Origin: Rhodospirillaceae bacterium
GTDB taxonomy: Bacteria; Pseudomonadota; Alphaproteobacteria; Rhodospirillales; Rhodospirillaceae
Assembly: GCA_009693785.1 (NCBI GenBank)
Contig: SHWP01000001.1
Span: forward strand, 1-64,000
Length of the DNA: 64,000 nt
Reading direction: 5' to 3'
This document shows, piece by piece, positions 19,230 through 28,377 of the stretch. A model generated the notes under the pieces. It ran no database searches and was not told the DNA's origin. It was given only the letters and a program-made list of their open reading frames with translations. The position numbers and the translations under genes were made by a program. Numbering within the stretch: position 1 is the stretch's first letter; every line of letters starts with the position of its first letter.

Positions 19230-20737
19230 GATCTAAGCTCGCATTATTTATTGCGCTCGGGTCAGTCCTTGCTCTCGCTCTCTCGCCTGCGTCTGCCAAA
19301 ACACTACGCGTGGCTCTTATCTCTCCGGCCATTACCTATGGCGCGCCGTTTGCCCGTGACGAGGGTGGGGGAATTCGCTCGACCATCTATGACAATCTCA
19401 CACGTATGGCGAAAACGGGCGAGTTAATGCCAGGGCTCGCGCTTTCCTGGGCAACCGAATCTGACACCACCTGGATGTTTAAGATGCGTCCGGGCGTGGT
19501 GTTCTCAAACGGCGAAGTGTGCGATGCCGCCGCCGCTGCTGCCGCCATCAATAATTTGATTGACCCCAAGCGGCATTTTCCGCGTGCGCTCGATATACCA
19601 GGCATAGTCAGTGCCCGTGCGCGCGACGCCACGACATTGGAAGTCGTCACGGCCAAGCCCGACCCCTTGCTGCCACGGCGCATGAACATGGTGCCGATTC
19701 CAGCGCCGAAGGCTTGGGTAGAGATGGGCCCGGAGGCGTTCGCGAAAAATCCCATCGGTACGGGGCCCTTCAAGGTCGTCAATTGGGGCGCGGCCGGGTA
19801 CCGGCTTGAGGCGGTGCCCACATCGTGGCGCAAGTCTCAACACATTGATGTGATTGAAACCACCATCATTGCCGATGCCACGGCGCGCATTAAGGCGCTG
19901 TTGTCAGGCCGCGTTGATGTCACAATGGGTCTTGGCCCCGACGACTTGGCTGAAGTCGCGGCGGCAGGCTATCTCACGCGCATTACTCAGGTGCCCAGCG
20001 TTTTGGCGATTTCCTATCGCACGGTGCGTGATGATCCAGCGCCCTTGAAGGACGTGCGCGTGCGTCATGCGTTGAACTATGCCGTCGACAAGGAAACCAT
20101 CGTCAGTCAAATCCTAGCCAACACCACACGCGTGGCCAGCCAGGGCACTGTCCCTGGCATTCCGGGCTATAACCCCGATCTCAAGCCATACCCCTATGAC
20201 CCCGCCAAGGCCAAAGCACTCTTGGCCGAGGCCGGCTATCCCAATGGCTTTAAGCTGACGATGCTGGTCTATGGCGGCTTATTGCCCAATGACACGGTGG
20301 TCTTTCAGAAAGTCGCGCAAGATTTGGCCGCCGTGGGCGTAAAGGTCGAATTGCGCTCCATGACCTTCGCCGATTATGCCCGGCGTTTGTTCAACGGCGA
20401 TTGGGAAGGCATCGACGCCTTCTCCAACGGTTGGCTCAGCGTCGGGTTGGGCGACCCGATCAGGGCCGTGGATCAATTCTCGTGTGGCTACAACGCGCCG
20501 TTTTTCTGCGCACCCGAGATGATGCCGATGATCGACGCCACGCGTTCGGAAATGGATCCCGCCAAACGCAATAAGCTGATGCAAAACCTGATGGCCGAGT
20601 TCAATAAGGTTGGAGTGGCGCTGTGGTTGATTGAATTCTCCACAATCGCTGGCCTATCGCCGCGCGTGAAGAACTACGAGATCTATTCAGGTTGGGTGGA
20701 CATTCAATTTGAAACGATTGATCTGAGCGAAGATTGA
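19226..20737 (+). CDS. ABC transporter substrate-binding protein, family 5 (second copy)
   Basis: Periplasmic peptide-type solute-binding protein, 503 residues. A signal peptide (LALFIALGSVLALALSPASA) is followed by KTLRVALISP. It shares the family signatures of the 3813 protein: IYDNLTRMAKTGELMPGLA, WMFKMRPGVVFSNGE, NPIGTGPFKVVNWG, DVRVRHALNYAVDKE and YDPAKAKALLAEAGYPNGF. ATG 19226 sits in an ATGA overlap with the methyltransferase and places the signal peptide first; the earlier in-frame start at 19190 would bury it. An MmgE/PrpD gene follows 9 bp downstream. Permease and ATPase genes are absent nearby, so it must borrow a transporter encoded elsewhere. Confidence 0.9.
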   Translation: MRSKLALFIALGSVLALALSPASAKTLRVALISPAITYGAPFARDEGGGIRSTIYDNLTRMAKTGELMPGLALSWATESDTTWMFKMRPGVVFSNGEVCDAAAAAAAINNLIDPKRHFPRALDIPGIVSARARDATTLEVVTAKPDPLLPRRMNMVPIPAPKAWVEMGPEAFAKNPIGTGPFKVVNWGAAGYRLEAVPTSWRKSQHIDVIETTIIADATARIKALLSGRVDVTMGLGPDDLAEVAAAGYLTRITQVPSVLAISYRTVRDDPAPLKDVRVRHALNYAVDKETIVSQILANTTRVASQGTVPGIPGYNPDLKPYPYDPAKAKALLAEAGYPNGFKLTMLVYGGLLPNDTVVFQKVAQDLAAVGVKVELRSMTFADYARRLFNGDWEGIDAFSNGWLSVGLGDPIRAVDQFSCGYNAPFFCAPEMMPMIDATRSEMDPAKRNKLMQNLMAEFNKVGVALWLIEFSTIAGLSPRVKNYEIYSGWVDIQFETIDLSED

Positions 20738-20746
20738 TCAAGCACG

Positions 20747-22117
20747 ATGGCAGCTCAGAAAATGCAAGAACAACGCATGGTTTCAACGCAACTTGCGCAA
20801 GCGGCTTCGTCAACTCATTGGCAGGCGCTTCCGGCCGACGTCCGCGAACGCGCGCTCGATCTATTTCTTGACGGCCTTGCTGTTATCGCCGGGGCTGCCG
20901 GGCATAGTGACATGAAAAGTTTGCTACGGCAGTTCAAGCCCGCGGCCGGTCCGGTCACGCTGATCGCCGAAAATCGCGGCGTGCATATCCGCGATGCAGT
21001 AATGCTGAACGCCGCCGCCACCACGATGCTGCAACGTCAAGACGGCTACGCCAATGCCAAAGGTCATCCGGCCAGCCATCTCGTACCCGTGTTACTGGCT
21101 ATTGCCGAGCGAGACAATCAATCGGCAACGGCCATGCTGAGCGCCTTCGTTGCAGGCTACGAAATCTGCGCACGTGTTGGCATGGCGCTGGGCGATGTTC
21201 CGCCCTGGCTGCATGACAATGGCAATTGGGCCACCATTGGGGTCGCTGCTAGCGCTGCCCATTTGTTGTCAGGTGGTGATGCCAAACGCATTGCCGACGC
21301 TATCGATGGCGTGTCGTCACTCGCGCTCTATTTTGACCGCTTCACCACGGTGGCTGGGGCCACCATTCACCATATGTATCCGGCCATGGCGACCCTCAAT
21401 GCGTTGAGTGTCGCCGAGGCCGCCGTAGCTGGTCTTCAGTCCATGCCGGGCAGTCTTGAGCGCTTCTATGGTCCACGGTTAGGCACGGCCTTCGATGCCG
21501 CGAGGCTGTCGAATGGCATCGAGAATGGCGTGTGGTCGGCATTCGAGATTTTGAATTCTTATTTCAAACTGCATCCGACCTGCGCGCATATGCATGGCGT
21601 CAATGATGCGGTTGATATGCTCATCGCTGAAGCCGGCCTCACGGAAGGCAACGTTGAATCGATTGAGGTGGAGACTTTTAAGGCGGCCATGGAAATCGAC
21701 GCGGAACATCCGCACAACGATCTTGCGGCGCGCTTTAGCATTAGGGCAGCTGTGGCCGCCGCTATCCGTTATGGCCGTCTCGATGACGAAGGCTTTGAAA
21801 ATCTCGATGTGCTGTCGCCATTAATGGCGCGCATTCATGCCCGGCATAATCCAGAGCTCGATCAGTTCGTTCCGGCCGGGCGGCCCGGTGTTGTCACGGT
21901 ACGCTTGCGCGATGGCCGGACGTTCAGCCGCAAGGTGATTTATCCGCGCGGGACTCCGCAAGCCCCGGCGAGCAAGAATGAACGCCACACCAAGGCGATG
22001 ACTCTGTTAAAGCGCCACTACGGTGCGGACAGCGCCAAACATGTTATGGCTACTGCACTAACCCTTGGCTCTAGCGCATCAATCTCTGACCTGACTGAAG
22101 CCCTTCGAAGCGCCTAG
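20747..22117 (+). CDS. MmgE/PrpD-family protein
   Basis: A 456-residue member of the family that includes 2-methylcitrate dehydratase (PrpD), cis-aconitate decarboxylase and iminodisuccinate epimerase. Visible landmarks are ALDLFLDGLAVIAGAAGHSD, the helical-domain block LQRQDGYANAKGHPASHLVP, FVAGYEICARVGMALG, and FKLHPTCAHMHGVNDAVDML, matching the Lys/His-containing active-site region. The second domain holds PAGRPGVVTVRLRDGRTFSRKV. A methylcitrate role would fit the methylmalonyl-CoA genes in the window, but prpB and prpC are not nearby, so the substrate is unknown. It is 9 bp downstream of the binding-protein gene and probably in its operon. Confidence 0.88.
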   Translation: MAAQKMQEQRMVSTQLAQAASSTHWQALPADVRERALDLFLDGLAVIAGAAGHSDMKSLLRQFKPAAGPVTLIAENRGVHIRDAVMLNAAATTMLQRQDGYANAKGHPASHLVPVLLAIAERDNQSATAMLSAFVAGYEICARVGMALGDVPPWLHDNGNWATIGVAASAAHLLSGGDAKRIADAIDGVSSLALYFDRFTTVAGATIHHMYPAMATLNALSVAEAAVAGLQSMPGSLERFYGPRLGTAFDAARLSNGIENGVWSAFEILNSYFKLHPTCAHMHGVNDAVDMLIAEAGLTEGNVESIEVETFKAAMEIDAEHPHNDLAARFSIRAAVAAAIRYGRLDDEGFENLDVLSPLMARIHARHNPELDQFVPAGRPGVVTVRLRDGRTFSRKVIYPRGTPQAPASKNERHTKAMTLLKRHYGADSAKHVMATALTLGSSASISDLTEALRSA

Positions 22118-22200
22118 CTTGGGCAGCGCGCACTGCTTATATTAGGATAGTAATATATCGCGCAGGGCGATCCTGAGGGTCGCTCGTTCGGGAGGATCCG

Positions 22201-24369
22201 ATGAACCATATTGCCAACCCGCCGCCATCTGTCATTCCAAGCCGCCGCTCTTTTCTGGGCACCGCCGCAGGTGGGCTGACGTTGGCCATGACCTTGCCTG
22301 CTGTGCGTTCAGCCACGGCCAAAGGTGAAACCCAAACCGCCCTCAATGCTTATGTACAAATCACAAGCGATGATCGCGTCGTCGTGGTCGTGCCCGGCGT
22401 TGAAATCGGGCAAGGCGTCTATACGGGCCTGCCAAAAATTCTCTGTGAGGAATTAGAAGCGGATTGGGAAAAACTTGAAATCAAATTGGCCACAGCCAAT
22501 GAAGTTTACGCCAATCCCAACAAAAAACGCCAAAGCACCGGTAATTCCGACGCCATCATTGGCTACATGCCGGGGCTGCTGAAAACCGGAGCGCAAGCTC
22601 GCGAAATGTTGATCGGCGCTGCCGCTGCCGGATGGAAAGTCAATGCGTCTCAATGCCGGGCCGAAAATGGCAAAATTTTTCACGATGCCTCAAGCCGGAT
22701 GACCACGTTTGGCGCTGTGGCCGCCGCCGCCGCCAAACGGCCAATCCCCGCCGAGCCAAAACTCAAATCCCCCGAACAGTGGAAACTGATCGGCAAGGAC
22801 TTCACCCGCAAAGACACGCCCGCGAAGGTCGATGGCAGCGCGCCCTTCGGCGCGGATATCGCCGCAGAGGGTTTGCTGGTCGCCACACTCACCACCTCGC
22901 CGGTTTTTGGCGGCCAGGTGAAGAGCTTCGACCGTGATGCAGCCATGGCCGTGAAGGGTGTCGTGGCGCTGGTGGATATCGACAACGGCTCAGGCACGGG
23001 CGGGTTGGCTGCGGTTGCGCAGAACTTTCATCAAGCACGCAAGGCGCTCGATGCGGCCAAGATCGAATGGGACAACAAGGGCAGCGATAATTGGAGTTCA
23101 GCCGATTACTCGCGCACCATGCGTGCGGGTCTTGATGAAACGGCCAAGCCTGTGCCGCCCATGAAGCGCGGCGATGTCGAGGCCGCATTGGCGTCCGCCG
23201 TTAAAAAAATGGAAGCGATTTACGAAGTTCCGCTGCTGGCACATGCGTGCATGGAGCCCATGGCGACCACCGTGTTGGTGACGGATGATGCCTGCATGAT
23301 GTGGACGCCAACCCAGCAACAAGGGGCCGCGCACGAACTCACGGCCAAGCTCACGGGCTTGCCGATGGAGAAGGTCACACTGCAAAACACATTTGCTGGC
23401 GGCGGCTTTGGCCGCAAATGGGAAATGGATTTCACGCGCCAAGCCGTGCAAATCGGCATGGCCATGAAGGGTCGTCCGGTGCGCATGTACTGGACGCGCG
23501 AAGAAGACATTCAACACGATTACTACCGTCCGGCTTATGTCGCCCGTTTCCGCGGTGGTTTGGACAAAGACAACAACCTGATCGCGTTGCAGGCCCGGTT
23601 GTCGGGGCAATCGTTGCTCGCATATCAAAAGCGTCCCGCACCAATCGATTTCACTGCTGTGGGCGGCACGTTGCCCATGGGCTATGGCATTCCCAATACC
23701 TTGTCGGAATACGTCGAGAAAAACCCCAACGTGCCAGTTGGGTTCTGGCGTTCGGTCGGCTCGTCCCACAACGTATTCTTCGCCGAGAGCATCATCGACG
23801 AAATGGCAGCCTTGGCGGGGCGCGATCCGTTGGAATTCCGCAAATCTATGCTGAAGAGCAAAGCCCGCGATCTGGCGGTGCTTGACCTCCTCGCCGAAAA
23901 ATCCGGCTGGGGCAAAACAAAAGTCCCAGGCCAAGGCTTGGGCCTGGCGTACACGCCAGGCTTTGGCTCGATTTTAGCCGAGGTCGCCCAGGTCTCGGTG
24001 AAGAATGGACAACTGCGGGTAGAGAAAATCACCTGCGTGGCCGATTGCGGCACACTCATCGAGCCCCGCAATGTCGTGGCGCAAATCGAAAGCGGCATTG
24101 TTTATGGGCTTTCAGCGGCGCTCCTGGACGAAATCACAGTCGAAAAAGGCGCGGTGAAGCAAAGCAACTTCTTCGACTACCCGATGATCACTTTGGCGAA
24201 TATGCCCGAGCTGGATATCCACCTGATCCCCAGCAAGGAAAAACCAGGCGGTGTCGGCGAGGCCTCGGTTCCTGGCATCGCGCCTGCCATCGCCAATGCG
24301 ATCTTTGCGGCAACCGGCCAGCGTATCCGCAAGCTGCCGCTCAAGAACGCAGGCTTGAGCATCGCCTAA
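22201..24369 (+). CDS. Tat-exported molybdenum hydroxylase large subunit (IorB-like)
   Basis: A 722-residue xanthine dehydrogenase-family molybdopterin-binding subunit, closest in layout to isoquinoline 1-oxidoreductase beta subunits. The Tat signal has SRRSFLGTAAGG near residue 14. Cofactor-domain landmarks are GVEIGQGVYTGLPKI, STGNSDAIIG, the repeated Moco block GGGFGRKWEMDFTRQAV, and the C-terminal GGVGEASVPGIAPA, whose Glu is the expected catalytic base. ATG 22201 has GGGAGG seven bases upstream. These enzymes normally need a [2Fe-2S] subunit, but no such gene is found in the window. The substrate is unknown (N-heterocycle or aldehyde). It begins 83 bp after the MmgE/PrpD gene. Confidence 0.9.
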   Translation: MNHIANPPPSVIPSRRSFLGTAAGGLTLAMTLPAVRSATAKGETQTALNAYVQITSDDRVVVVVPGVEIGQGVYTGLPKILCEELEADWEKLEIKLATANEVYANPNKKRQSTGNSDAIIGYMPGLLKTGAQAREMLIGAAAAGWKVNASQCRAENGKIFHDASSRMTTFGAVAAAAAKRPIPAEPKLKSPEQWKLIGKDFTRKDTPAKVDGSAPFGADIAAEGLLVATLTTSPVFGGQVKSFDRDAAMAVKGVVALVDIDNGSGTGGLAAVAQNFHQARKALDAAKIEWDNKGSDNWSSADYSRTMRAGLDETAKPVPPMKRGDVEAALASAVKKMEAIYEVPLLAHACMEPMATTVLVTDDACMMWTPTQQQGAAHELTAKLTGLPMEKVTLQNTFAGGGFGRKWEMDFTRQAVQIGMAMKGRPVRMYWTREEDIQHDYYRPAYVARFRGGLDKDNNLIALQARLSGQSLLAYQKRPAPIDFTAVGGTLPMGYGIPNTLSEYVEKNPNVPVGFWRSVGSSHNVFFAESIIDEMAALAGRDPLEFRKSMLKSKARDLAVLDLLAEKSGWGKTKVPGQGLGLAYTPGFGSILAEVAQVSVKNGQLRVEKITCVADCGTLIEPRNVVAQIESGIVYGLSAALLDEITVEKGAVKQSNFFDYPMITLANMPELDIHLIPSKEKPGGVGEASVPGIAPAIANAIFAATGQRIRKLPLKNAGLSIA

Positions 24370-24442
24370 ACCCTCGCGAATACTCGTTTTTTTAGCCTTC
24401 CGCCGCTTTCTCCCGCTGTCTACACTAGTCGCTTGGGGAGAG

Positions 24443-25402
24443 ATGGGTATGGCGCGGACGATCATCGCCACGGCTGTTTTTGTGCTTATGGCAGGGCTTG
24501 CGTTCGCGCAGAGCGCCCCGCAACAGCTGCGCGCTATCCAAGATTGCCCCACATGCCCCGAAATGGTTGTGATTCCACAGGGCAGCTTCAACATGGGCAC
24601 CGGGCCCAGCGATTTTGAACTCGATCGCACTGGCCCTGGCCGGGCCGAAGCAGGGCTGGCAAAAATCGCCATCAACAAGTCCTTCGCCATTGGGCGGACG
24701 GAAATCACGCGTATCCAATATGCAACCTTTGTGCTGGCCTCGGGCTACAACCCCGAGATTAAATTCTGCCGGACGTGGGATCAGCAGACCCAGAGTTTTT
24801 CCGATGCTGCGAAGCATTCCTGGAACGAGCTGGGGTTACTGACCACGCCCCGTGACGATCACCCCGTCACCTGCGTGAGCTGGGACGATGCAGTGGCCTA
24901 CACGCAATGGCTTAGCAAGCAAACCTCAAAGCGATATCGTTTGCCCTCGGAAGCAGAGTGGGAATACGCCGCCCGTGGCGGCTCGAATAAGAAAAGATTT
25001 TGGGGCGATGACGCCAGCGAAGGCTGCGCCTATGCCAACATCTACGATCTCACCGCGCGGCGGGTTTATCCTTTATCCTGGGCCCATGGTGGCTGCGCCG
25101 ATGGATTCTCTGATTTGGCGCCGGTGGCGCCGTTGTTGCCTAACAACTTTGGTCTGCATGATGTGATCGGCAATGTTTGGGAGTGGGTGGCGGATTGCTT
25201 CACCACGTCGAAAGTTGGCCGCCCGAAAGATCAGCGCGCATGGGTGTGGCAGGGTTGCCCAGATCGTGCAATTCGCGGGGGCAGTTGGATGCTGGGGCCA
25301 GATAAAAACCGCGTTGCTTTTCCATCCGGCGTGCAGGCGTCGGATCGCTATTCGTCCATGGGCTTTCGCATCGCCCGTGCTCTCGACGCTGGCGAGAATT
25401 GA
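24443..25402 (+). CDS. Exported SUMF1/FGE-like protein, tandem copy 1
   Basis: Formylglycine-generating-enzyme-fold protein, 319 residues, with a signal peptide ending near AFAQ. After it comes DCPTCPEMVVIPQGSFNMGTG, the family start. The fold's landmarks follow: IGRTEITRIQYATFV, VTCVSWDDAVAYTQWL, YRLPSEAEWEYAARGG, NVWEWVADC and RGGSWML...GFRIARAL. The two catalytic cysteines of true FGE, which follow the RGGSF motif, are absent, so sulfatase activation is unlikely. Eight cysteines are in register with the four other copies (DCxTC, CRTW, TCVSW, GCAYAN, CADG, ADC, QGC), suggesting disulfides. It is the first of four consecutive same-strand copies. Confidence 0.88.
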   Translation: MGMARTIIATAVFVLMAGLAFAQSAPQQLRAIQDCPTCPEMVVIPQGSFNMGTGPSDFELDRTGPGRAEAGLAKIAINKSFAIGRTEITRIQYATFVLASGYNPEIKFCRTWDQQTQSFSDAAKHSWNELGLLTTPRDDHPVTCVSWDDAVAYTQWLSKQTSKRYRLPSEAEWEYAARGGSNKKRFWGDDASEGCAYANIYDLTARRVYPLSWAHGGCADGFSDLAPVAPLLPNNFGLHDVIGNVWEWVADCFTTSKVGRPKDQRAWVWQGCPDRAIRGGSWMLGPDKNRVAFPSGVQASDRYSSMGFRIARALDAGEN

Positions 25403-25415
25403 GAGGAGAGCATCT

Positions 25416-26363
25416 GTGATCTCACGTCTTTATCTTCTCGGTGTGTTGTGTCTCGCTTCATTCGGGCCAGTCCCAGCGTTCGCGGCCCCGGCTGCGGGCA
25501 CAGTGATCAAAGACTGCCCCACATGCCCCGATCTAGTCGTCGTGCCGCCTGGAAAATTCCAAATGGGCACGCCGAAAAGTCAGGTGGCCAATAATGAAAC
25601 CGGCGAAGCTCCGCCGGTGCAGATGCAAATTCCAAAAGCGTTTTTGATGGGCCGCTATGAAGTGACGCGCGCCGAGTTCGAGGTCTATGCCGCCGAAAAG
25701 AAATTCGAGCCCACGGTGCTCTGCCGGATTTGGAGTAAGGCCAAGGGCCGCTACGATGACGATTCCAATCGCACCTGGAAGCGCCCGGGCGTGCCCGAGC
25801 GTCCGCAGCCCAACCATCCGGTCAGTTGCGTCGATTGGCACGAAAGCAAGGATTACATTGGCTGGCTTGCTGAGAAGACCGGCAAACCCTACCGGCTGCC
25901 CACCGAGGCTGAGTGGGAATATGCCGCCCGCGCTGGTTCTTCCACGCTTTATCCATGGGGCCCTGATTCAGGCCAAGCGTGTAAGTACGCCAACGTCTAT
26001 GACATCTCGACCCTGCGGGTGACACCGCTCGCCTGGCCCCATGCCATGTGTGTTGATGGCTTTCCCGACATGGCGCCTGTTGGTTCATTCAAGCCCAATG
26101 CTTTTGGTCTGTACGACATGATCGGCAATCTTTGGGAATGGGCCGAAGACTGTGCCAGCAAAAGCCACGCCGGTCGGCCCAAGGATGGCAGTGCCTGGGT
26201 TTGGAAGGGTGGGTGCAGACGCGTGATTCAACGTGGCGGCGGCTGGTTCACGACGATGGAACGCGCCCGGCCTGGCTATCACGGCGATGCCACGGCCACG
26301 GACCATTTTGATTTCGGCGGGTTTCGTGTTGCGCGAAACCTGACAGCGGAGGAAGCGAAATGA
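25416..26363 (+). CDS. Exported SUMF1/FGE-like protein, tandem copy 2
   Basis: A 315-residue paralog of the preceding gene. The start is GTG 25416, six bases after GAGAGGAGA, a strong ribosome binding site; the longer open frame from 25173 lies inside the upstream gene and is not real. The signal peptide ends near PAFAAPAA, then KDCPTCPDLVVVPPGKFQMGT. Other landmarks are GRYEVTRAEFEVYA, SCVDWHESKDYIGWL, YRLPTEAEWEYAARAG, NLWEWAEDC and RGGGWFTTMERA. The FGE catalytic Cys pair is missing while the eight family cysteines are kept. Its stop overlaps the start of copy 3 (ATGA). Confidence 0.88.
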   Translation: MISRLYLLGVLCLASFGPVPAFAAPAAGTVIKDCPTCPDLVVVPPGKFQMGTPKSQVANNETGEAPPVQMQIPKAFLMGRYEVTRAEFEVYAAEKKFEPTVLCRIWSKAKGRYDDDSNRTWKRPGVPERPQPNHPVSCVDWHESKDYIGWLAEKTGKPYRLPTEAEWEYAARAGSSTLYPWGPDSGQACKYANVYDISTLRVTPLAWPHAMCVDGFPDMAPVGSFKPNAFGLYDMIGNLWEWAEDCASKSHAGRPKDGSAWVWKGGCRRVIQRGGGWFTTMERARPGYHGDATATDHFDFGGFRVARNLTAEEAK

Positions 26364-27328
26364 AATCGATACTAATTGGACTTCTGCTGGCGGCCAGCAC
26401 AGCTGGGTTTGGGTATGCCGCCGAGGATGCCCCCGTGGCTGCTGGTGCGGCGAAGATTATCCGCGATTGTCCCACGTGCCCCGAAATGGTGGTGGTGCCT
26501 GCTGGAAAATTCATTATGGGCACGCCGGGCGGTTCGGAAGAAATGGATGAAGACACGGGCGAAACGTATCAGCTGGCCGTGACCATCGATAAGCCGTTTG
26601 GGCTTGGAAAAACCGAGATCACCACCGCGCAATATGGCGAGTTCGCGCGCGAGGCCGATTACAAACCTGACCCCGGTTGCCGGTTGTGGAACGACCGTTG
26701 GCTCAACGACCCCAAAGGTGATTTTCGCGGGGCGGGGCAAATGCGCGCGCCCAAGCCTAATTTTCCGGTCGTGTGTGTGAGTTGGACCGACGCCAAGGCC
26801 TATGCGGCGTGGCTGAGTAAAAAAACCGGCAAGACCTATCGCTTGCCGTCAGAATCGGAATGGGAATACGCCGCGCGCGGTGGAACCACATCGCCGCGCT
26901 ATTTCGGCATGAATTCATTCGAAGGGGTGTCGATCTCGCTCGCCTGCGATCATGCCAATGTCTATGACGTGACATCTCAGGCAAAGTACCCGTTTCCCTA
27001 TCCTTACGCGCGCTGCAAAGATAACTACGAGGACTTGGCGCCTGCCGCCTCCTTCAAGCCTAACGCGTTTGGTTTGTACGACATGACCGGCAATGTGTGG
27101 GAATGGGTCGAGGATTGTTATACCGGCGCCTATTGGGGCCGCCCGCCCAATCAAGCCGCCTGGGTGTGGCAAGGCGGTTGCGAAACCCGGGGCTTGCGCG
27201 GCGGATCGTGGATCAGCCGGCCGGCCGATGCGCGTTCGGCCAAGCGCCACAGCGAACCCATCACCACGAAAACAACATATATCGGCTTTCGCATCGCGCG
27301 CGATCTGGGCGAAGGAGAAGCGAAATGA
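26360..27328 (+). CDS. Exported SUMF1/FGE-like protein, tandem copy 3
   Basis: A 322-residue paralog with a signal peptide (LLLAASTAGFGYAAE) and the shared start RDCPTCPEMVVVPAGKFIMGT. It carries LGKTEITTAQYGEFA, VCVSWTDAKAYAAWLSKKTG, YRLPSESEWEYAARGG, NVWEWVEDCYTG and LRGGSWISRPADA. Like its neighbours it has no cysteine in the FGE catalytic positions and keeps the eight in-register cysteines. It starts in a 4 bp ATGA overlap with copy 2 and ends in a 4 bp overlap with copy 4, so copies 2-4 are almost certainly translated from one message. Confidence 0.88.
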   Translation: MKSILIGLLLAASTAGFGYAAEDAPVAAGAAKIIRDCPTCPEMVVVPAGKFIMGTPGGSEEMDEDTGETYQLAVTIDKPFGLGKTEITTAQYGEFAREADYKPDPGCRLWNDRWLNDPKGDFRGAGQMRAPKPNFPVVCVSWTDAKAYAAWLSKKTGKTYRLPSESEWEYAARGGTTSPRYFGMNSFEGVSISLACDHANVYDVTSQAKYPFPYPYARCKDNYEDLAPAASFKPNAFGLYDMTGNVWEWVEDCYTGAYWGRPPNQAAWVWQGGCETRGLRGGSWISRPADARSAKRHSEPITTKTTYIGFRIARDLGEGEAK

Positions 27329-28266
27329 AATTCACTTTAGTTATCGCGCTTCTGTTTACCGCGCCCGCATTTGCGCAAACCAAGGAGTCTGACCTCAAAC
27401 CAGGCGCGATCGTGAAGGATTGTCCCACCTGCCCCGAGTTAGTCGTAGTGCCGCCTGGCGAGTACATGATGGGCAGCGCGCCTGAAATGCCAGATGTCGA
27501 TGTTGGCAGGGGCGAAACGCCGCAAGTGAAAATGAAAATTCCGCGCGCCGTTCTGATGGGCCGTTTTGAATTGACCTTCGGCCAGTATAAAGAGTTCGTG
27601 CAAGCAACCGGCTATCAAACCGCCAAGAAGGCTTGCCGGGTATGGGACAACGAGTTCGTCGATAAGGCCGACGCAACCTGGGAAAACCCCTATCAGCCAC
27701 AACGCCCGCTCGCCGAGCATCCGGTGAATTGTGTCAGCTGGAATGACGCACAGGCCTATATCGCCTGGCTTGGTAAGAAGACGGGCAAGGCTTATCGCCT
27801 GCCATCCACGGCAGAGTGGGAGTATGCCGCGCGCGCGGGCACCACGACGTCGCGCTTCTGGGGCGATTCTCCCGACGATGCCTGCGACTACGCCAACACC
27901 TATGACATCAGCGCGAAAGAGAAACATCCGTTCTCCTGGACATTCTCACCCTGCAAAGACGGCTACGCCGAACAGGCGCCCGTCGGAAAATTCAAACCCA
28001 ACGCCTTTGGCCTCTACGACATGATCGGCAACGTTTGGGAATGGATGGCCGATTGCTATGCCGGTTCGCACCAAGGCCGGCCACGCGATGGCCGCGCTTG
28101 GAATTGGGAGGGCGGCTGCGAGGCGCGTGAAACGCGCGGTGGCGGCTGGATGAGCGCCTCGGAACGCAACCGCATCGCTTGGCCTGGCAAAGACCCGGCC
28201 GAGCGCAAGCTCAACTATTTCGGGTTTCGAATCGCGCGCGATCTCGATTCGGTACAGCGGCCGTAA
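27325..28266 (+). CDS. Exported SUMF1/FGE-like protein, tandem copy 4
   Basis: A 313-residue paralog. ATG 27325 overlaps the stop of copy 3, follows GAAGGAGAAG, and puts the signal peptide (FTLVIALLFTAPAFAQ) first; the longer open frame from 27097 lies inside copy 3. The mature part begins VKDCPTCPELVVVPPGEYMMG and continues with LMGRFELTFGQYKEFV, NCVSWNDAQAYIAWLGKKTG, YRLPSTAEWEYAARAG, NVWEWMADCYAG and TRGGGWMSASERN. It too lacks the FGE Cys pair. It is followed after 111 bp by the Tat-exported amine oxidase gene, with an AGGAG ribosome binding site for the latter. Confidence 0.88.
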   Translation: MKFTLVIALLFTAPAFAQTKESDLKPGAIVKDCPTCPELVVVPPGEYMMGSAPEMPDVDVGRGETPQVKMKIPRAVLMGRFELTFGQYKEFVQATGYQTAKKACRVWDNEFVDKADATWENPYQPQRPLAEHPVNCVSWNDAQAYIAWLGKKTGKAYRLPSTAEWEYAARAGTTTSRFWGDSPDDACDYANTYDISAKEKHPFSWTFSPCKDGYAEQAPVGKFKPNAFGLYDMIGNVWEWMADCYAGSHQGRPRDGRAWNWEGGCEARETRGGGWMSASERNRIAWPGKDPAERKLNYFGFRIARDLDSVQRP

Positions 28267-28377
28267 TGCCGGTGCGCAAATCCGCCGCCCGCAGCCCTAA
28301 CTGCCGCAGGCGTCTCGCCCGAGGGCACTCGCGTTGTGATTCGGCAGGTTGATTCTGACGGCTAACAGGAGATCGCT

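Noticed and set aside
24443-28266. True formylglycine-generating enzymes acting on sulfatases.
   Set aside because: The catalytic cysteine pair is absent in all copies and no sulfatase gene is seen in the window.
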